Assembly: GCF_016918565.1 (NCBI RefSeq)
Contig: NZ_JAFFQD010000015.1
Coordinates: forward strand, 1 to 64,000
Length of the DNA: 64,000 bases
Direction: 5' to 3'
Source of the DNA: Desulfogranum marinum
Lineage (GTDB): Bacteria > Desulfobacterota > Desulfobulbia > Desulfobulbales > Desulfobulbaceae
The notes beneath the pieces are model-generated. The model was not told the DNA's origin, did no database searches, and saw only the letters and a list, made by a program, of their open reading frames with translations. A program made the position numbers and the translations under genes. Shown here piece by piece: positions 35,280 through 44,667 of the stretch (the first letter of the stretch is position 1; every line of letters starts with the position of its first letter).

Positions 35280-36488
35280 TAAAAAATTTTCTATTCTAGC
35301 ATCATCAGAAGACAGACCACGTTTTCATTATACAACAAAGTCATTAAGAATGACCCTCTCAGCCACCCAACATATACCTCTTAAAAGCCTAATAATTTTT
35401 ACAAAATCCGCACAAGCTCATTCAGCACGACACTATTAACGCATCAAGAACCACGCAATCGTTGGGCAGCATCTTCCGAGCACAAACAAACAGAATTTAA
35501 TATAAAAAGACAGGGATATAGAGCACTCCAGTTCAAAGCACTCTATTTTCCTTTCCGGATCCTTCCAGCTCAATTGCAAGTCACATTAGATATCTATTAT
35601 TTATTTCTGGAAACAGATTACAGCGACACTATTCTCGCCCAGGACTCCTGAATTCCGTAAAACAGTTTTTTTTCCCGGAATTTTATAAAAAATTGCCTTT
35701 TTTATCCTTCTATCTTCTATCAATAATCAGTTTTTCTTTTATTCTGCTGACGAATAAAGGAGCGATATTAGGTATAAGGATCAGAAAATTGGCGGTCTAT
35801 CAAGAGAAAGAGGTGAGCGTATGCCAACTGGCAGAGATAAAAAAATATCATTATGCCAATAGCTACAACTCGGTTGTTTTGGGGGCATCACATTGCGTCT
35901 ATAATAAACATGAGAGACAATTGAAAATAATATTTTTTCTCAACATATCACCCTCACCAGTGTCGTCGTAATAATACATCCCATTAATCGTTAAAAAAAT
36001 AAGGGACATCTATATATCTAAAATTGAGGTGAAAAGAGAAAAAATGCGGACAGAATTATTTAGGTATGACTAGTTGCATCATTTCCAAGACAAAGCACCC
36101 AAAACCCCACCAAATCAATCCCCCCAAGCAACACCAACCCCACCGACCTCCGGAATTCCGTAAACCCGATTTATTTCCCTGAATTCTCACAAAAAAAGCC
36201 CACCTACCTTTCAATCACCTCCCAAAAACCAACTTTACCTCTTCCCGGCAGACCAAGACACTCCTGACAGCGATAGCGGCAATGACATAAACCAAAAAAA
36301 TGTACGGGATGATAAAAAGTATAAAATCACAGGCAGGAAAAAATCAAAACAGCGCACGTCAGGATAAGGTATGCTAATTTATTTTTCGGGATCCTCCAGA
36401 GCAACTCAAAAACACCATCCAAAATCTTCCGAATTTCCGAAAATACGAATTTTAATCCGGAATTTCCCTTGAAAAATACCTAACCTTT
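35280..36488. other. 1.2-kb non-coding stretch with repeated ATTCCG/CGGAAT hairpins
   Basis: No convincing gene was found. Three related segments of about 50 bp occur at about 35651-35682, 36151-36186 and 36431-36465, each with AATTCCG-type and CGGAATT-type arms around an AT-rich loop. Two of them are preceded by a GGATCC-TCCAG-like block (35555 and 36390). A fourth hairpin of this kind is at 33996-34025. An AGACAGACCACGTTTT fragment near 35311 is a decayed REP arm. The stretch may hold binding sites for the sigma-54 activator or untranslated RNA. Confidence 0.5.
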
Positions 36489-36737
36489 TCAAAGACTTTG
36501 AAAAGTAGCGTTTCCTTTCCCCTGCTGCTCAAGAAACTCCTGATACAAACTACATGAGGTAAAAAAACGGGAGGTACAATAGGTAGCTAAGTGCTCGGAG
36601 GAGGGAAGATACAGACCATCCTGGAAGACAGAGCAACTCTTAGTTGCAACGCTCCAGTACTGACAGCAGGTCGATTCACCAGGGCAAGACTCACCATCAG
36701 GTGAAATAACAGGTTGTTTGGCCTTTACTTTTTGCAT
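36489..36737 (-). CDS. Small Cys-rich protein, 82 aa
   Basis: An 82-aa protein with at least seven Cys in the order CPGESTCCQYW...SCSVFQDGLYLPSSEH...YCTSRFFTSCSLY. The pattern (Cys-rich start, GLYLP-x-x-x-H, then YC...C-x-x-Y) resembles short Cys-rich proteins I recall from deltaproteobacteria, but I cannot name the family. Metal or iron-sulfur binding is possible. There is no clear Shine-Dalgarno. It lies on the same strand as the sigma-54 activator, 74 bp downstream of it. Confidence 0.55.
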   Translation of the reverse strand: MQKVKAKQPVISPDGESCPGESTCCQYWSVATKSCSVFQDGLYLPSSEHLATYCTSRFFTSCSLYQEFLEQQGKGNATFQSL

Positions 36738-36811
36738 AGCTTAAGACTAGCAAAAAACATTCCAATCAATCGAACAAAGAGCTTTTTTCGGTGATCTGAA
36801 AACCGGAAAAC

Positions 36812-38338
36812 CTACAACCCCTTCTTGATCGACTTAGCAGAGATATTATACCGCTTCATCTTATCATACAGCGCTGTCTTGCCGACCTGGAGCTTATCGG
36901 CAGCGATGGCGACATTGCCATTGAACTTACGCAATGCCTGGGTGATGATCTCGCCTTCGAATTCGGAGAGGATGATCTTGAGAGACTCTTCTCCCAATTT
37001 ATTCTGGATATTGATGTTGCCGTTTTCTTTTTGCTGCTCGCCGAGGTTTTGATCAAAAAAGAGGTCTTTTTCAGTGATCATTTTGCCTTTAGTCATCAGC
37101 ACCGCGCGCTGAATCAAGTTTTCCAATTCGCGAACATTGCCCGGCCAGTCATGGAGCAGCAAACGATTAATAATCGATTTGGGCACAAAATCGATATCCT
37201 TTTTAAACGCTACCCGGTAGTGGTTGACAAAGTGGGAGACGAGTTCAACAATATCTTCTTTACGGTCCCGCAAGGGGGGCATATCTATATTGATAATGTT
37301 AAGCCGGTAGTAGAGGTCAAGTCGAAACTGCTTTTCTTTGACCGCTGTTGCTAGATCCACATTGGTGGCGGCAATAACCCGCACATCCACTTTGACCGGT
37401 TCTGTTCCGCCAACCCGGACAATTTCTCCATTCTGGAGTACCCGCAGCAAGGAGGCCTGCATCCGGGGACTGATATCCCCTATCTCATCGAGAAAAATGG
37501 AACCACCATTAACGACTTCGAACTTTCCCACCTTTCTCGCATTTGCGCCTGTAAAAGCACCTTTTTCATAACCAAACAGGTCTGATTCGAGAATGGAATC
37601 ATTGATCGCATTACAGTTAATTTTGAGAAAAGGTTTGTCGTCTCGTCCGCTGGTCGCTTTAATCAGGTTGGCGACCAGCTCCTTGCCTGTCCCGGATTCA
37701 CCCGTGATGAGAATGGTAGCATCCGAACCGGCGACCTGGTGGATCATCTCTCGTAGTTCACGCATCTTACGGCTGGAGCCAATCATCTTATCAGCCTTAT
37801 GCCGATGTCCCAGCTGGCTCTTCAGGCTGTTTACCTGACGAGACAGCCGCTGCCGCATCTCCTCGCTTTCCTGCAGTTCGGTAATTTTCTGCTGGAGGAT
37901 ATCTTCAATATTGGTATTAAAAAGACGTAACTCCTCTTCCCTCGCCTTTCGCCTGGAGATATCCCGCATCACATACATGGTCAGTCGTTCGCCGGTATAA
38001 CCGGCAAACGGGACGGAAGAATACTCTACAGGGATATCACCGATCACGGCTTCCTGGGCAACAGTCTGGGGTCGGCCGGCCTCAATGGCCTGTTTTCTTT
38101 GAAACCCCACGCCAATCCGGCATAAATCGTCAACAACCTTGGGTGAACACTTCTTGCCGAAATGTTTTTGCGCACTCGGGTTCATGTATTCAACAGAGTG
38201 GTGTTCGCTTAGCAGCAAAACCATTTCCGGCATGGCGTCAAGCAGGGAACGCCAGTTTGTGGAGAGGCGATTTACCTCATCTTGGATACTTGTGGATTTC
38301 AGGATTGAATTGGTCAAGGCAAACCAGGCTCGTTGCAA
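36812..38338 (-). CDS. Sigma-54-dependent transcriptional activator with PAS domain
   Basis: A 508-aa enhancer-binding protein. Domains in order: a PAS sensor (about residues 25-140; MPEMVLLLSEHHSVEYMNPSAQ), a short coiled coil (about 140-185), the sigma-54 AAA+ domain with Walker A GESGTGKE and the GAFTGA loop (GYEKGAFTGAN), then a Fis-type HTH (AADKLQVGKTALYDKMKRY). There is no receiver domain, so it responds to a ligand or redox cue rather than a kinase. The start is uncertain: the frame opens with TTG at 38338 without a good ribosome binding site, and no ATG precedes the PAS domain. It is the likely activator of the nearby -24/-12 promoter. Confidence 0.88.
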   Translation of the reverse strand: MQRAWFALTNSILKSTSIQDEVNRLSTNWRSLLDAMPEMVLLLSEHHSVEYMNPSAQKHFGKKCSPKVVDDLCRIGVGFQRKQAIEAGRPQTVAQEAVIGDIPVEYSSVPFAGYTGERLTMYVMRDISRRKAREEELRLFNTNIEDILQQKITELQESEEMRQRLSRQVNSLKSQLGHRHKADKMIGSSRKMRELREMIHQVAGSDATILITGESGTGKELVANLIKATSGRDDKPFLKINCNAINDSILESDLFGYEKGAFTGANARKVGKFEVVNGGSIFLDEIGDISPRMQASLLRVLQNGEIVRVGGTEPVKVDVRVIAATNVDLATAVKEKQFRLDLYYRLNIINIDMPPLRDRKEDIVELVSHFVNHYRVAFKKDIDFVPKSIINRLLLHDWPGNVRELENLIQRAVLMTKGKMITEKDLFFDQNLGEQQKENGNINIQNKLGEESLKIILSEFEGEIITQALRKFNGNVAIAADKLQVGKTALYDKMKRYNISAKSIKKGL

Positions 38339-38497
38339 GGGGTGAATAATAGATACACATTCACCCTCACGTTAGCACTATTTACAGTAACGCACAATTT
38401 TTTTTCCGGTAAATCGAAAAAAAATCAAAAAGCAGATCATATCAACCTAAAAAAACAATAAAAACAATCACTAGGTACTTTTACCTATTTTCCGGAA

Positions 38498-39622
38498 TTA
38501 TTGTCGCTGCAAGAGCTGCACTAAATTCCGGTGACCAGCCGGATAGGGATACTCTCCAAGCTCTTCAAGCGTTACCCAGTTTGCATCTTTTGCTGCATGC
38601 AGCACGGGTTGCACAGGGGTTGGAGGCAACTGGCACCAAAAACTATGCAGAGTAACCCGGTAACGGGTGTAATAGTGAACCACTGATCGAAATGGGACAG
38701 GATTTGTTACCTGCCACTCGGTTTCCTCTGCCACTTCCCGAATCACAGCCTGCTCGGGCAATTCGTTTTCCAGAAGACGGCCACCTGGAAATTCCCACAG
38801 ACCGCCCCAGATGTCATCATCCAGTCGTTGCTGAATAAAAAACAGATTACCTCTGCGCAGTATCCCGCAAGCCATGGTGATATCAATTACTTTTTTCTTT
38901 TCCCTGGGGACCGGTCGCCAGTCAACGGTATCGCGTTTATTGGCCAGGCAAAAAGGCTGCACCGGACACTGATCGCAGTTTGGATTTTTGGGTGTGCACA
39001 CAAGGGCGCCAAACTCCATCAATGCCTGGTTCCAATTTCTGGGATCTTTTCGATAAAGGAGTTCCGCTGCCATGTTTTCCAATGCTTTGCGTGTATCTTT
39101 TTGTTTGAGTGGTTGATCTATATCGGCCAGCCGGGAAAACACCCTTTCCACATTTGCATCGAGCAACGGCCATGGTTGGTTAAACCCGATGGACAGAATA
39201 GCGGCCGCCGTATACGGTCCAATGCCGGGAAGACTAAGCAACTCTTTATGGGATGCGGGCACATCACCATTATAAACTTCCATTAAAAGCTGTGCGGTTT
39301 TTTGAATATTACGCGCTCTTGAATAATAGCCAAGTCCCTCCCAGGCTTTAAGAATATCCAGCTCAGGTGCTGCAGCTACCGCAGCGACAGATGGAAATCG
39401 AGCAATCCACCGTAAAAAATAGTCTGCCACTCTCTCCATCTGGGTTTGCTGCCCCATGATTTCTGATATCCACACATGATAGGGGATATACTCTTCTCTC
39501 CATGGCAGGCTCCGCTTATGGGTGTGGAACCACTTTAACAATAGATCTTGAAAATTCGACTGCTGTGTTGTGCAAATAAAATTCAATATACCCTCTTCGT
39601 CTCGTCTGCCTATACGTATCAC
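38498..39622 (-). CDS. mutY: A/G-specific adenine glycosylase MutY
   Basis: Removes adenine mispaired with 8-oxoguanine. The 374-aa protein has the HhH-GPD domain (SEIMGQQTQMERV, LPGIGPYTAAAI with the conserved catalytic-site Asp in LLDANVERV) and the four-Cys [4Fe-4S] loop C-x6-C-x2-C-x5-C (CTPKNPNCDQCPVQPFC). A C-terminal NUDIX-like domain recognises 8-oxoG (GGLWEFPGGRLLENELPEQA, REVAEETEW). The frame starts with GTG at 39622. A TTG 12 codons in, behind GAGGG, gives an N-terminus closer to E. coli MutY and may be the true start. Confidence 0.92.
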   Translation of the reverse strand: MIRIGRRDEEGILNFICTTQQSNFQDLLLKWFHTHKRSLPWREEYIPYHVWISEIMGQQTQMERVADYFLRWIARFPSVAAVAAAPELDILKAWEGLGYYSRARNIQKTAQLLMEVYNGDVPASHKELLSLPGIGPYTAAAILSIGFNQPWPLLDANVERVFSRLADIDQPLKQKDTRKALENMAAELLYRKDPRNWNQALMEFGALVCTPKNPNCDQCPVQPFCLANKRDTVDWRPVPREKKKVIDITMACGILRRGNLFFIQQRLDDDIWGGLWEFPGGRLLENELPEQAVIREVAEETEWQVTNPVPFRSVVHYYTRYRVTLHSFWCQLPPTPVQPVLHAAKDANWVTLEELGEYPYPAGHRNLVQLLQRQ

Positions 39623-39742
39623 CTACCTACACAGGTAGACTTTTTCAACTTCAAGGTCTACAATGAGACCATTCATTAACCGACAGTGCAGCGTTCTCTG
39701 TTCCCTTATAGATGAAAGATAAGCGTTTTTTACTTTTTTTCT

Positions 39743-39916
39743 AACCTTGATGGACTCGTAAAAAGTCCATCACACACTAAAGATGGCTAAGGACAAAAGT
39801 TCGATATACAAGGCGCAGTGTTTTTCCCGAGGATTTGACTATACATATGGTATGTCAAGGCCTCGGGAAAAACCTGCAACACCGTAGATCGCACTTTTTA
39901 CGACGCCATCAACCTT
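39743..39916. mobile_element. 162-bp MITE with 6-bp target duplication
   Basis: The element spans 39749-39910. Ends: GATGGACTCGTAAAAAGT and the complement of GATGGCGTCGTAAAAAGT, near-perfect inverted repeats (two mismatches). AACCTT occurs immediately outside on both sides (39743-39748, 39911-39916). The interior folds as well: TTTTTCCCGAGG pairs with CCTCGGGAAAAA. The ends resemble a non-autonomous element common in deltaproteobacterial genomes (recollection). It sits just upstream of the TIGR03790 gene. Confidence 0.8.
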
Positions 39917-39930
39917 AAAATACGCTATTC

Positions 39931-41235
39931 ATGAACACAGCATATACCAAGAGCAGCCTTCTCTCACTCTTCCTTGTGATGAGTGTGTTTTTTTCGCTTC
40001 CCAATCTCGTGTTAGCGCTCACCCCCGACCAGGTGGTTGTGATTGCCAACACCAGAGCCAATGATAGCCTCTCGCTGGCAAAATACTATATGCAGCAACG
40101 CGCTATTCCCGCCGAAAACCTCATCAAAATCCGGACAACCTGGAAAGAGAGCTGCAACAGGCAACAATACCAGGAAGACATAGCCGAGCCGGCAAAAAAA
40201 GCCGTCCAAAAACTGCAGCAAAACAAACGCATTCGATGCCTGGTAACCATGTACGGCGTACCACTCAAAATACGGGCCCCTGTGCTCGATCTTGATGATG
40301 AAGAACAGGTCAAACAACTGAAGAAACAAATACGCCAGGAACAAGAAAAACTCAAGGCAGCGCAAAAAATTGAGCACTCACAACTGAAGAACCTGATCGA
40401 TTCACTGAAACTGCAAATAAAGCTGCTCCAGCAAACTGACACCAGAGCTGCCGTTGATTCTGAGTTAGCCCTGGTTCTCACAGACACCTACCCGCTCGAA
40501 AATTGGCTGCCTAACCCATATTTTTTAGGATTCCAACGACAAAAGACCTTTCTTCAGCGCGATACTGTGCTGATGGTCAGTCGCCTGGACGGCCCAACCC
40601 CTGACATTGTTCGCAGAATCATTGATGATTCCATCGCGGTTGAACAAAAAGGCTTGCAGGGCAAAGCCTACTTTGATGCCCGTTGGGCCAGGCCTGATCC
40701 CCAAAAAAAGCTCAGCGGCTACGCCCTGTATGATGCTGCCATTCATAAAGCGGCGGAACTGGTCAAGCAAGAGAGAGCGATGGAGGTCCTGCTCAACGAC
40801 AAAAGCGCTCTTTTCACAGCCGGTGATTGTCCGGAAGCTGCGCTGTACTGCGGCTGGTATAGTTTGTCAAAATATATCGATGCCTTTACCTGGGTGCAGG
40901 GCGCTGTGGGATTTCACATTGCCAGTGGCGAATGCGCCACTTTAAAGCAGGAAAAATCACAGGGCTGGTGCAAAAGGATGCTGGAACAAGGCGTGGCAGC
41001 GACTATCGGCCCCGTCTACGAGCCCTATGTGCAGGCATTCCCCCTGCCGGATCTTTTTTTTAGCAAACTCACAGAGGGTTATCTCACCCTGGGAGAGACA
41101 TACCTGATCAGCCTGCCCTTTCTTAGCTGGCAGATGGTCCTGATCGGCGATCCGCTGTATCAGCCATTTTCCCCTGAGATGATTGGCAATTCTCAACCAA
41201 CTCCCAGTAAAACGGAGAGAAACAGCACACTGTAA
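39931..41235 (+). CDS. TIGR03790 family secreted protein
   Basis: A 434-aa protein with a signal peptide (SLLSLFLVMSVFFSLPNLVLA). The following body is typical of TIGR03790: LTPDQVVVIANTRANDSLSLAKYYMQQRAIP, RIRCLVTMYGVPLKIR, a predicted coiled coil (about residues 118-172) and the C-terminal LPFLSWQMVLIGDPLYQPF. The family is uncharacterised; as I recall it was noted in genomes with PEP-CTERM/exosortase systems, which fits the PEP-CTERM gene 4 kb away. No Shine-Dalgarno is evident. The MITE just upstream may contribute its leader. Confidence 0.8.
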   Translation: MNTAYTKSSLLSLFLVMSVFFSLPNLVLALTPDQVVVIANTRANDSLSLAKYYMQQRAIPAENLIKIRTTWKESCNRQQYQEDIAEPAKKAVQKLQQNKRIRCLVTMYGVPLKIRAPVLDLDDEEQVKQLKKQIRQEQEKLKAAQKIEHSQLKNLIDSLKLQIKLLQQTDTRAAVDSELALVLTDTYPLENWLPNPYFLGFQRQKTFLQRDTVLMVSRLDGPTPDIVRRIIDDSIAVEQKGLQGKAYFDARWARPDPQKKLSGYALYDAAIHKAAELVKQERAMEVLLNDKSALFTAGDCPEAALYCGWYSLSKYIDAFTWVQGAVGFHIASGECATLKQEKSQGWCKRMLEQGVAATIGPVYEPYVQAFPLPDLFFSKLTEGYLTLGETYLISLPFLSWQMVLIGDPLYQPFSPEMIGNSQPTPSKTERNSTL

Positions 41236-41348
41236 GGATAACTATTTACAAGATAAGCGACAAAGGTCGTCAAACGAATGCATTTGTACCTGCTTGCAGA
41301 GTGCCTGGAATTTTCGCCAGCAGCCTGATGCCCTGTGAGCAGTTACCT

Positions 41349-41744
41349 TCAGGAAAAGGAAAAAGGTTGTTTACGACCCTTTAGTCGAATCCAGTTTAGC
41401 CCCTTTTGGATGCTGTGCTTGCTGATCAGGTATTGCAGCATTCGTTGTTTACCAGGAAAATCCATAGTACAGAAACCGATCAGAATGGTGAGCAATCCCT
41501 GCCCCGGCAAAAAAAGCATCGCTATCCCAGCAGCAACCAACAGCATCCCCAGCGTATTACGCCCGATAAATATAAGGATTGTTAAAGCCGGGTGCGTCTG
41601 CCTTTTTACAGCCAACTGCTGCCAGTGGCGCACAAAAAAATCAGCCGGCATACGGTTAATCAGCCAAGGGACGGCAATCAGGCTGCCGATAAATGTAAGC
41701 AGTGACACAACCCCCAGCACCTCAAGTAAAAAAACAGTCGTCAT
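41349..41744 (-). CDS. PGPGW-type small membrane protein
   Basis: A 131-aa protein with an N-terminal helix (residues 3-27), a central pair of hydrophobic segments and the family signature FLPGQGLLTILIGFCTMDFPGK, a variant of the PGPGW motif (Q-G-L replaces P-G-W). The C-terminus is basic. Function unknown. It starts 6 bp after the nitroreductase stop on the same strand, so the two are likely co-transcribed. Confidence 0.75.
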   Translation of the reverse strand: MTTVFLLEVLGVVSLLTFIGSLIAVPWLINRMPADFFVRHWQQLAVKRQTHPALTILIFIGRNTLGMLLVAAGIAMLFLPGQGLLTILIGFCTMDFPGKQRMLQYLISKHSIQKGLNWIRLKGRKQPFSFS

Positions 41745-41750
41745 ATATGG

Positions 41751-42350
41751 TTACAACGCTGAAAAGGTACTCTTTACCAACACATCTTCAAGACTTCGCT
41801 TGGGCACATGATGCACCCCCTGCTCATCTCTCCAGTACTGTATTTCGCCATCGTTACCAACCTCTTCCAGCACCACGGCCTCTGCCGGATACCCCAAGGC
41901 AAGCACGAGCATCACCGATAACGGCTCTGCGACATTGAGCACCGTATCTATATTTTTAGCAAAGGCACCGATGCGGCAGCCATACACGCCCTGCTCTGCA
42001 GCTGCAAGCAGCATGCTCTGGGTGGCTATCCCGCAATCAAAATGCGCCTCATTTTCAGTGCCTTTCAAAAGCGATTTGTCGAGTAAGCACAGGATGTAGG
42101 CAGCAGGCCGCTCTCCAGGTTCCGGTCCTTTCCAATCGCTGAGATAACCTGCCCAGCCAAGCAGCGGAAACACAAGGTCCCGCTGCTCCTGCTCGGTCAC
42201 CAGCATATACTTGAGCACTTGCCCATTACGTGCAGACCCACTCAATCTAGCCGTATCAACAAGCCCTTTGAGTAATTCCACCGGCACTGGCTTTTCTTCT
42301 GTGAATCTTCTAACTGTCCTGGTTTGCCCAACCAATTCTTGTATTGCCAT
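41751..42350 (-). CDS. Nitroreductase-family FMN protein
   Basis: A 199-aa flavoprotein of the nitroreductase fold. FMN-binding sequence RTVRRFTEE near the start, then ARLSGSARNGQVLKYM, the mid-domain DCGIATQSMLLAAAEQGVYGCRIGAF, and LALGYPAE near the end are typical. The substrate is unknown. I chose the ATG at 42350, which follows GGGGAGG; the open frame extends 28 codons further upstream. Confidence 0.88.
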   Translation of the reverse strand: MAIQELVGQTRTVRRFTEEKPVPVELLKGLVDTARLSGSARNGQVLKYMLVTEQEQRDLVFPLLGWAGYLSDWKGPEPGERPAAYILCLLDKSLLKGTENEAHFDCGIATQSMLLAAAEQGVYGCRIGAFAKNIDTVLNVAEPLSVMLVLALGYPAEAVVLEEVGNDGEIQYWRDEQGVHHVPKRSLEDVLVKSTFSAL

Positions 42351-42818
42351 CACTTGCCTCCCCTGTAAAAAATGAAACCTAAATCCTGCACGTCGAATGT
42401 TAGAAAAAATAAATTCTACTTTAAAAAACAACATATTGAGCAGACAATTGATTTGAAGTTCTATTCGCGGATTGAGTGAACCTATTTTTTCTCACCTTCA
42501 ACGCCCTTCGGGATCGGCAATTTTACCAAATCTGCTACGTTACCGAAGGCTTGAAGTATTTTTATACGTCTGCGCCTCCGGTGCCTCACATCTTCGGCAA
42601 AATTTCCAATTGCAGGATTTAGGTGAAATTAAATCCAATGCTCTTTCTCAGGCACTGCTTTTTCTACCGGATCTTTCTTACCACACACACCACCCATCTG
42701 TCACAAACTGTGCATGGTTTCCTTTTTTCAACACAGTTTCTGTTTCTTCTGTTCATTTACACGCTAACATGCTAAATTTTTAGTATTAAATAATCATATT
42801 CACTCTACCGCCTAAATT
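42351..42818. other. Gap with an imperfect long inverted repeat
   Basis: Between the divergent nitroreductase and cdaA genes. Segments near 42520 (CGGCAATTTTACCAAAT, revealing the left arm) and 42592 (ATCTTCGGCAAAATTTCC) are imperfect inverted repeats, inside a larger degenerate palindrome of about 42480-42660. It looks like an old mobile repeat. The cdaA promoter must lie in the right part. Confidence 0.4.
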
Positions 42819-43631
42819 ATGCTCGATACTCTTGGATTACTACGATGGCAGGATATTGCCGATATCCTGATAGTCTCTTTTTTCATTTATCGTATAATGC
42901 TGCTGATCCGTGGTACCCGAGCTGTGCAGATGCTGGCAGGTATAGCTGTTATTATTATTGTTTATTTCATTTCCGGCAAACTCGAACTTCAGACCCTGCA
43001 CTGGTTGTTCAAGACCTTTCTCAGCTCTATCCTGCTGCTCGTTATTATTGTCTTTCAGGCAGATATCAGACGTGCGCTTACCCAGGTGGGCAAAGCTCCT
43101 TTCCAAAAATCAGACGATGTAGCTCTGCAGGACATCGAGGAAATTGTACGGGCCGCAACCTACATGGCCAAACGCAAAATCGGCGCGCTGCTTGTCATTG
43201 AGCGAGAAACAGGCTTGCGGGACTATATTGAAACAGGGTTCCGCCTCGACGCCAGGCTTTGCTATGAGCTGCTCGTTTCCATTTTTATGCCCTCCTCCCC
43301 CATGCATGATGGCGGTGTGATCATTCACAAAGGGAAAATACACTCAGCCGGTTGCCTGCTGCCTCTTTCCAAAAATACGCGGATAGACAAACGTTACGGC
43401 ACCAGACACCGCGCAGCCTTAGGACTTTCTGAGGAAACCGATGCCGTTATAGTGGTTGTTTCCGAAGAAACCCAGGAGATTTCCCTGGTAAAACAGGGGC
43501 GAATCGCCACTCTTTTTGATGAAAAAGCACTCCACTCCGCCCTGCAATCCATACTCAAGCAACGAAAAGCTAAAAGTACCAACAGCTGGAAAAACTGGTT
43601 TGCACCGCATAAAACCATACAAAAAAAATGA
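42819..43631 (+). CDS. cdaA: Diadenylate cyclase CdaA
   Basis: Makes cyclic di-AMP from two ATP at the inner membrane. The 270-aa protein has three N-terminal transmembrane helices (about residues 10-80) and the DAC (DisA_N) domain with the active-site motifs MHDGGVII (DGA-type) and RHRAALG. It starts a cdaA-cdaR-glmM operon: the next gene overlaps by 4 nt (ATGA) and glmM follows 62 bp later. This is the same arrangement as in Firmicutes, where GlmM and CdaR restrain the cyclase. Confidence 0.93.
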   Translation: MLDTLGLLRWQDIADILIVSFFIYRIMLLIRGTRAVQMLAGIAVIIIVYFISGKLELQTLHWLFKTFLSSILLLVIIVFQADIRRALTQVGKAPFQKSDDVALQDIEEIVRAATYMAKRKIGALLVIERETGLRDYIETGFRLDARLCYELLVSIFMPSSPMHDGGVIIHKGKIHSAGCLLPLSKNTRIDKRYGTRHRAALGLSEETDAVIVVVSEETQEISLVKQGRIATLFDEKALHSALQSILKQRKAKSTNSWKNWFAPHKTIQKK

Positions 43632-44605
43632 CCCGAGCTAAACTTTCCGCATTGATGCCCAAGAACTGGGTGCTCAAACTATTCGCCCTTATTATCGGTG
43701 CCGGCCTCTGGTATTTTGTGGTAGGCGAAGACCAGATAGATATCACGATCAATGTACCCATTGAAGTACACAACCTACCTGCCAACCTGGTGATTGCCAA
43801 TAAGTTTAAAAAAGATATCGAGGTTTCCATCAGAGGATCCAGACGTGTCATCCAAGAGATAAGGCAGCAAAATATTTCACGACCGGTTGACCTTTCCAAG
43901 GTGGAAGCAGGGGCCATCGTTATCGCCAATGACCGCAACTCAATACCTTTTCCCCAGGGAATTACCGTCCAACGATTGCAACCTAGCAGTTTCACACTCC
44001 TGGTCGACCAGCTTGAACAAAAAGATTTTGCCATCAATCCCGTCCTCGAAGGGGAACCTGCTGCAGGGTATGTACTCAAGTCAATAACCATAGACCCTGA
44101 CAGGCTCCCTGTGACCGGTCCCAAAACCCTACTGGAGAAACAAACTGCCCTCAAAACAGTGGTTATCGTCCTTGACGGCCTGGAGCAGTCAACCAAACTG
44201 CAGGTCGCACTCGATTTAAGCGATGAAATGTTCAAGCTCATCGGTGAAACAGTGGTCACGGCGACGCTGGAGGTCGATGAAACCATGCTCATCAAGACGG
44301 TTCGCGGCATTCCTGTCAATGTGCGGGATGCGGAACTTCCTTTCCGGACGATCCCATCCATGGTAACCGTGGAAGCAAATATTCCTGAAAACCTGATCCG
44401 CGATACACCGGAACTAGCTATGCTGTTCAGGGCGTCTGTAAGTTCGAAAACAGAACCGGATATCGATGGTTTTATCCCGTTAACGGTCAACGGTATCAAC
44501 GTTCCCGGTCACAAACCTATTGCAATTATGCAGGTAAAACCAAAAAAAGTTCGCCTGATACCTGTTGAAAATAGCTCGGTGCCGGAATCACAGCCTCAAC
44601 TCTGA
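43628..44605 (+). CDS. cdaR: YbbR-domain protein, CdaA regulator CdaR
   Basis: A 325-aa membrane-anchored protein with one N-terminal transmembrane helix (about residues 14-32; FALIIGAGLWYFVVGED) and several tandem YbbR beta domains facing the periplasm (IEVSIRGSRRVIQEI, PVLEGEPAAGYVLKSITIDPDRLPVTGP, VTVEANIPENL). It binds and modulates CdaA in other bacteria. It overlaps cdaA by 4 nt, indicating coupled translation. Confidence 0.9.
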   Translation: MTRAKLSALMPKNWVLKLFALIIGAGLWYFVVGEDQIDITINVPIEVHNLPANLVIANKFKKDIEVSIRGSRRVIQEIRQQNISRPVDLSKVEAGAIVIANDRNSIPFPQGITVQRLQPSSFTLLVDQLEQKDFAINPVLEGEPAAGYVLKSITIDPDRLPVTGPKTLLEKQTALKTVVIVLDGLEQSTKLQVALDLSDEMFKLIGETVVTATLEVDETMLIKTVRGIPVNVRDAELPFRTIPSMVTVEANIPENLIRDTPELAMLFRASVSSKTEPDIDGFIPLTVNGINVPGHKPIAIMQVKPKKVRLIPVENSSVPESQPQL

Positions 44606-44667
44606 TTTTTCTCTAATGCACACTCTCCATAACCTGTTTCATTTATTTCAAAGTAAGAGGAACAACC

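Noticed and set aside
35693-35971. 92-codon frame in the gap near the PEP-CTERM gene
   Set aside because: It starts with TTG inside a repeated hairpin segment, has no Shine-Dalgarno and a biased composition from AT-rich sequence.
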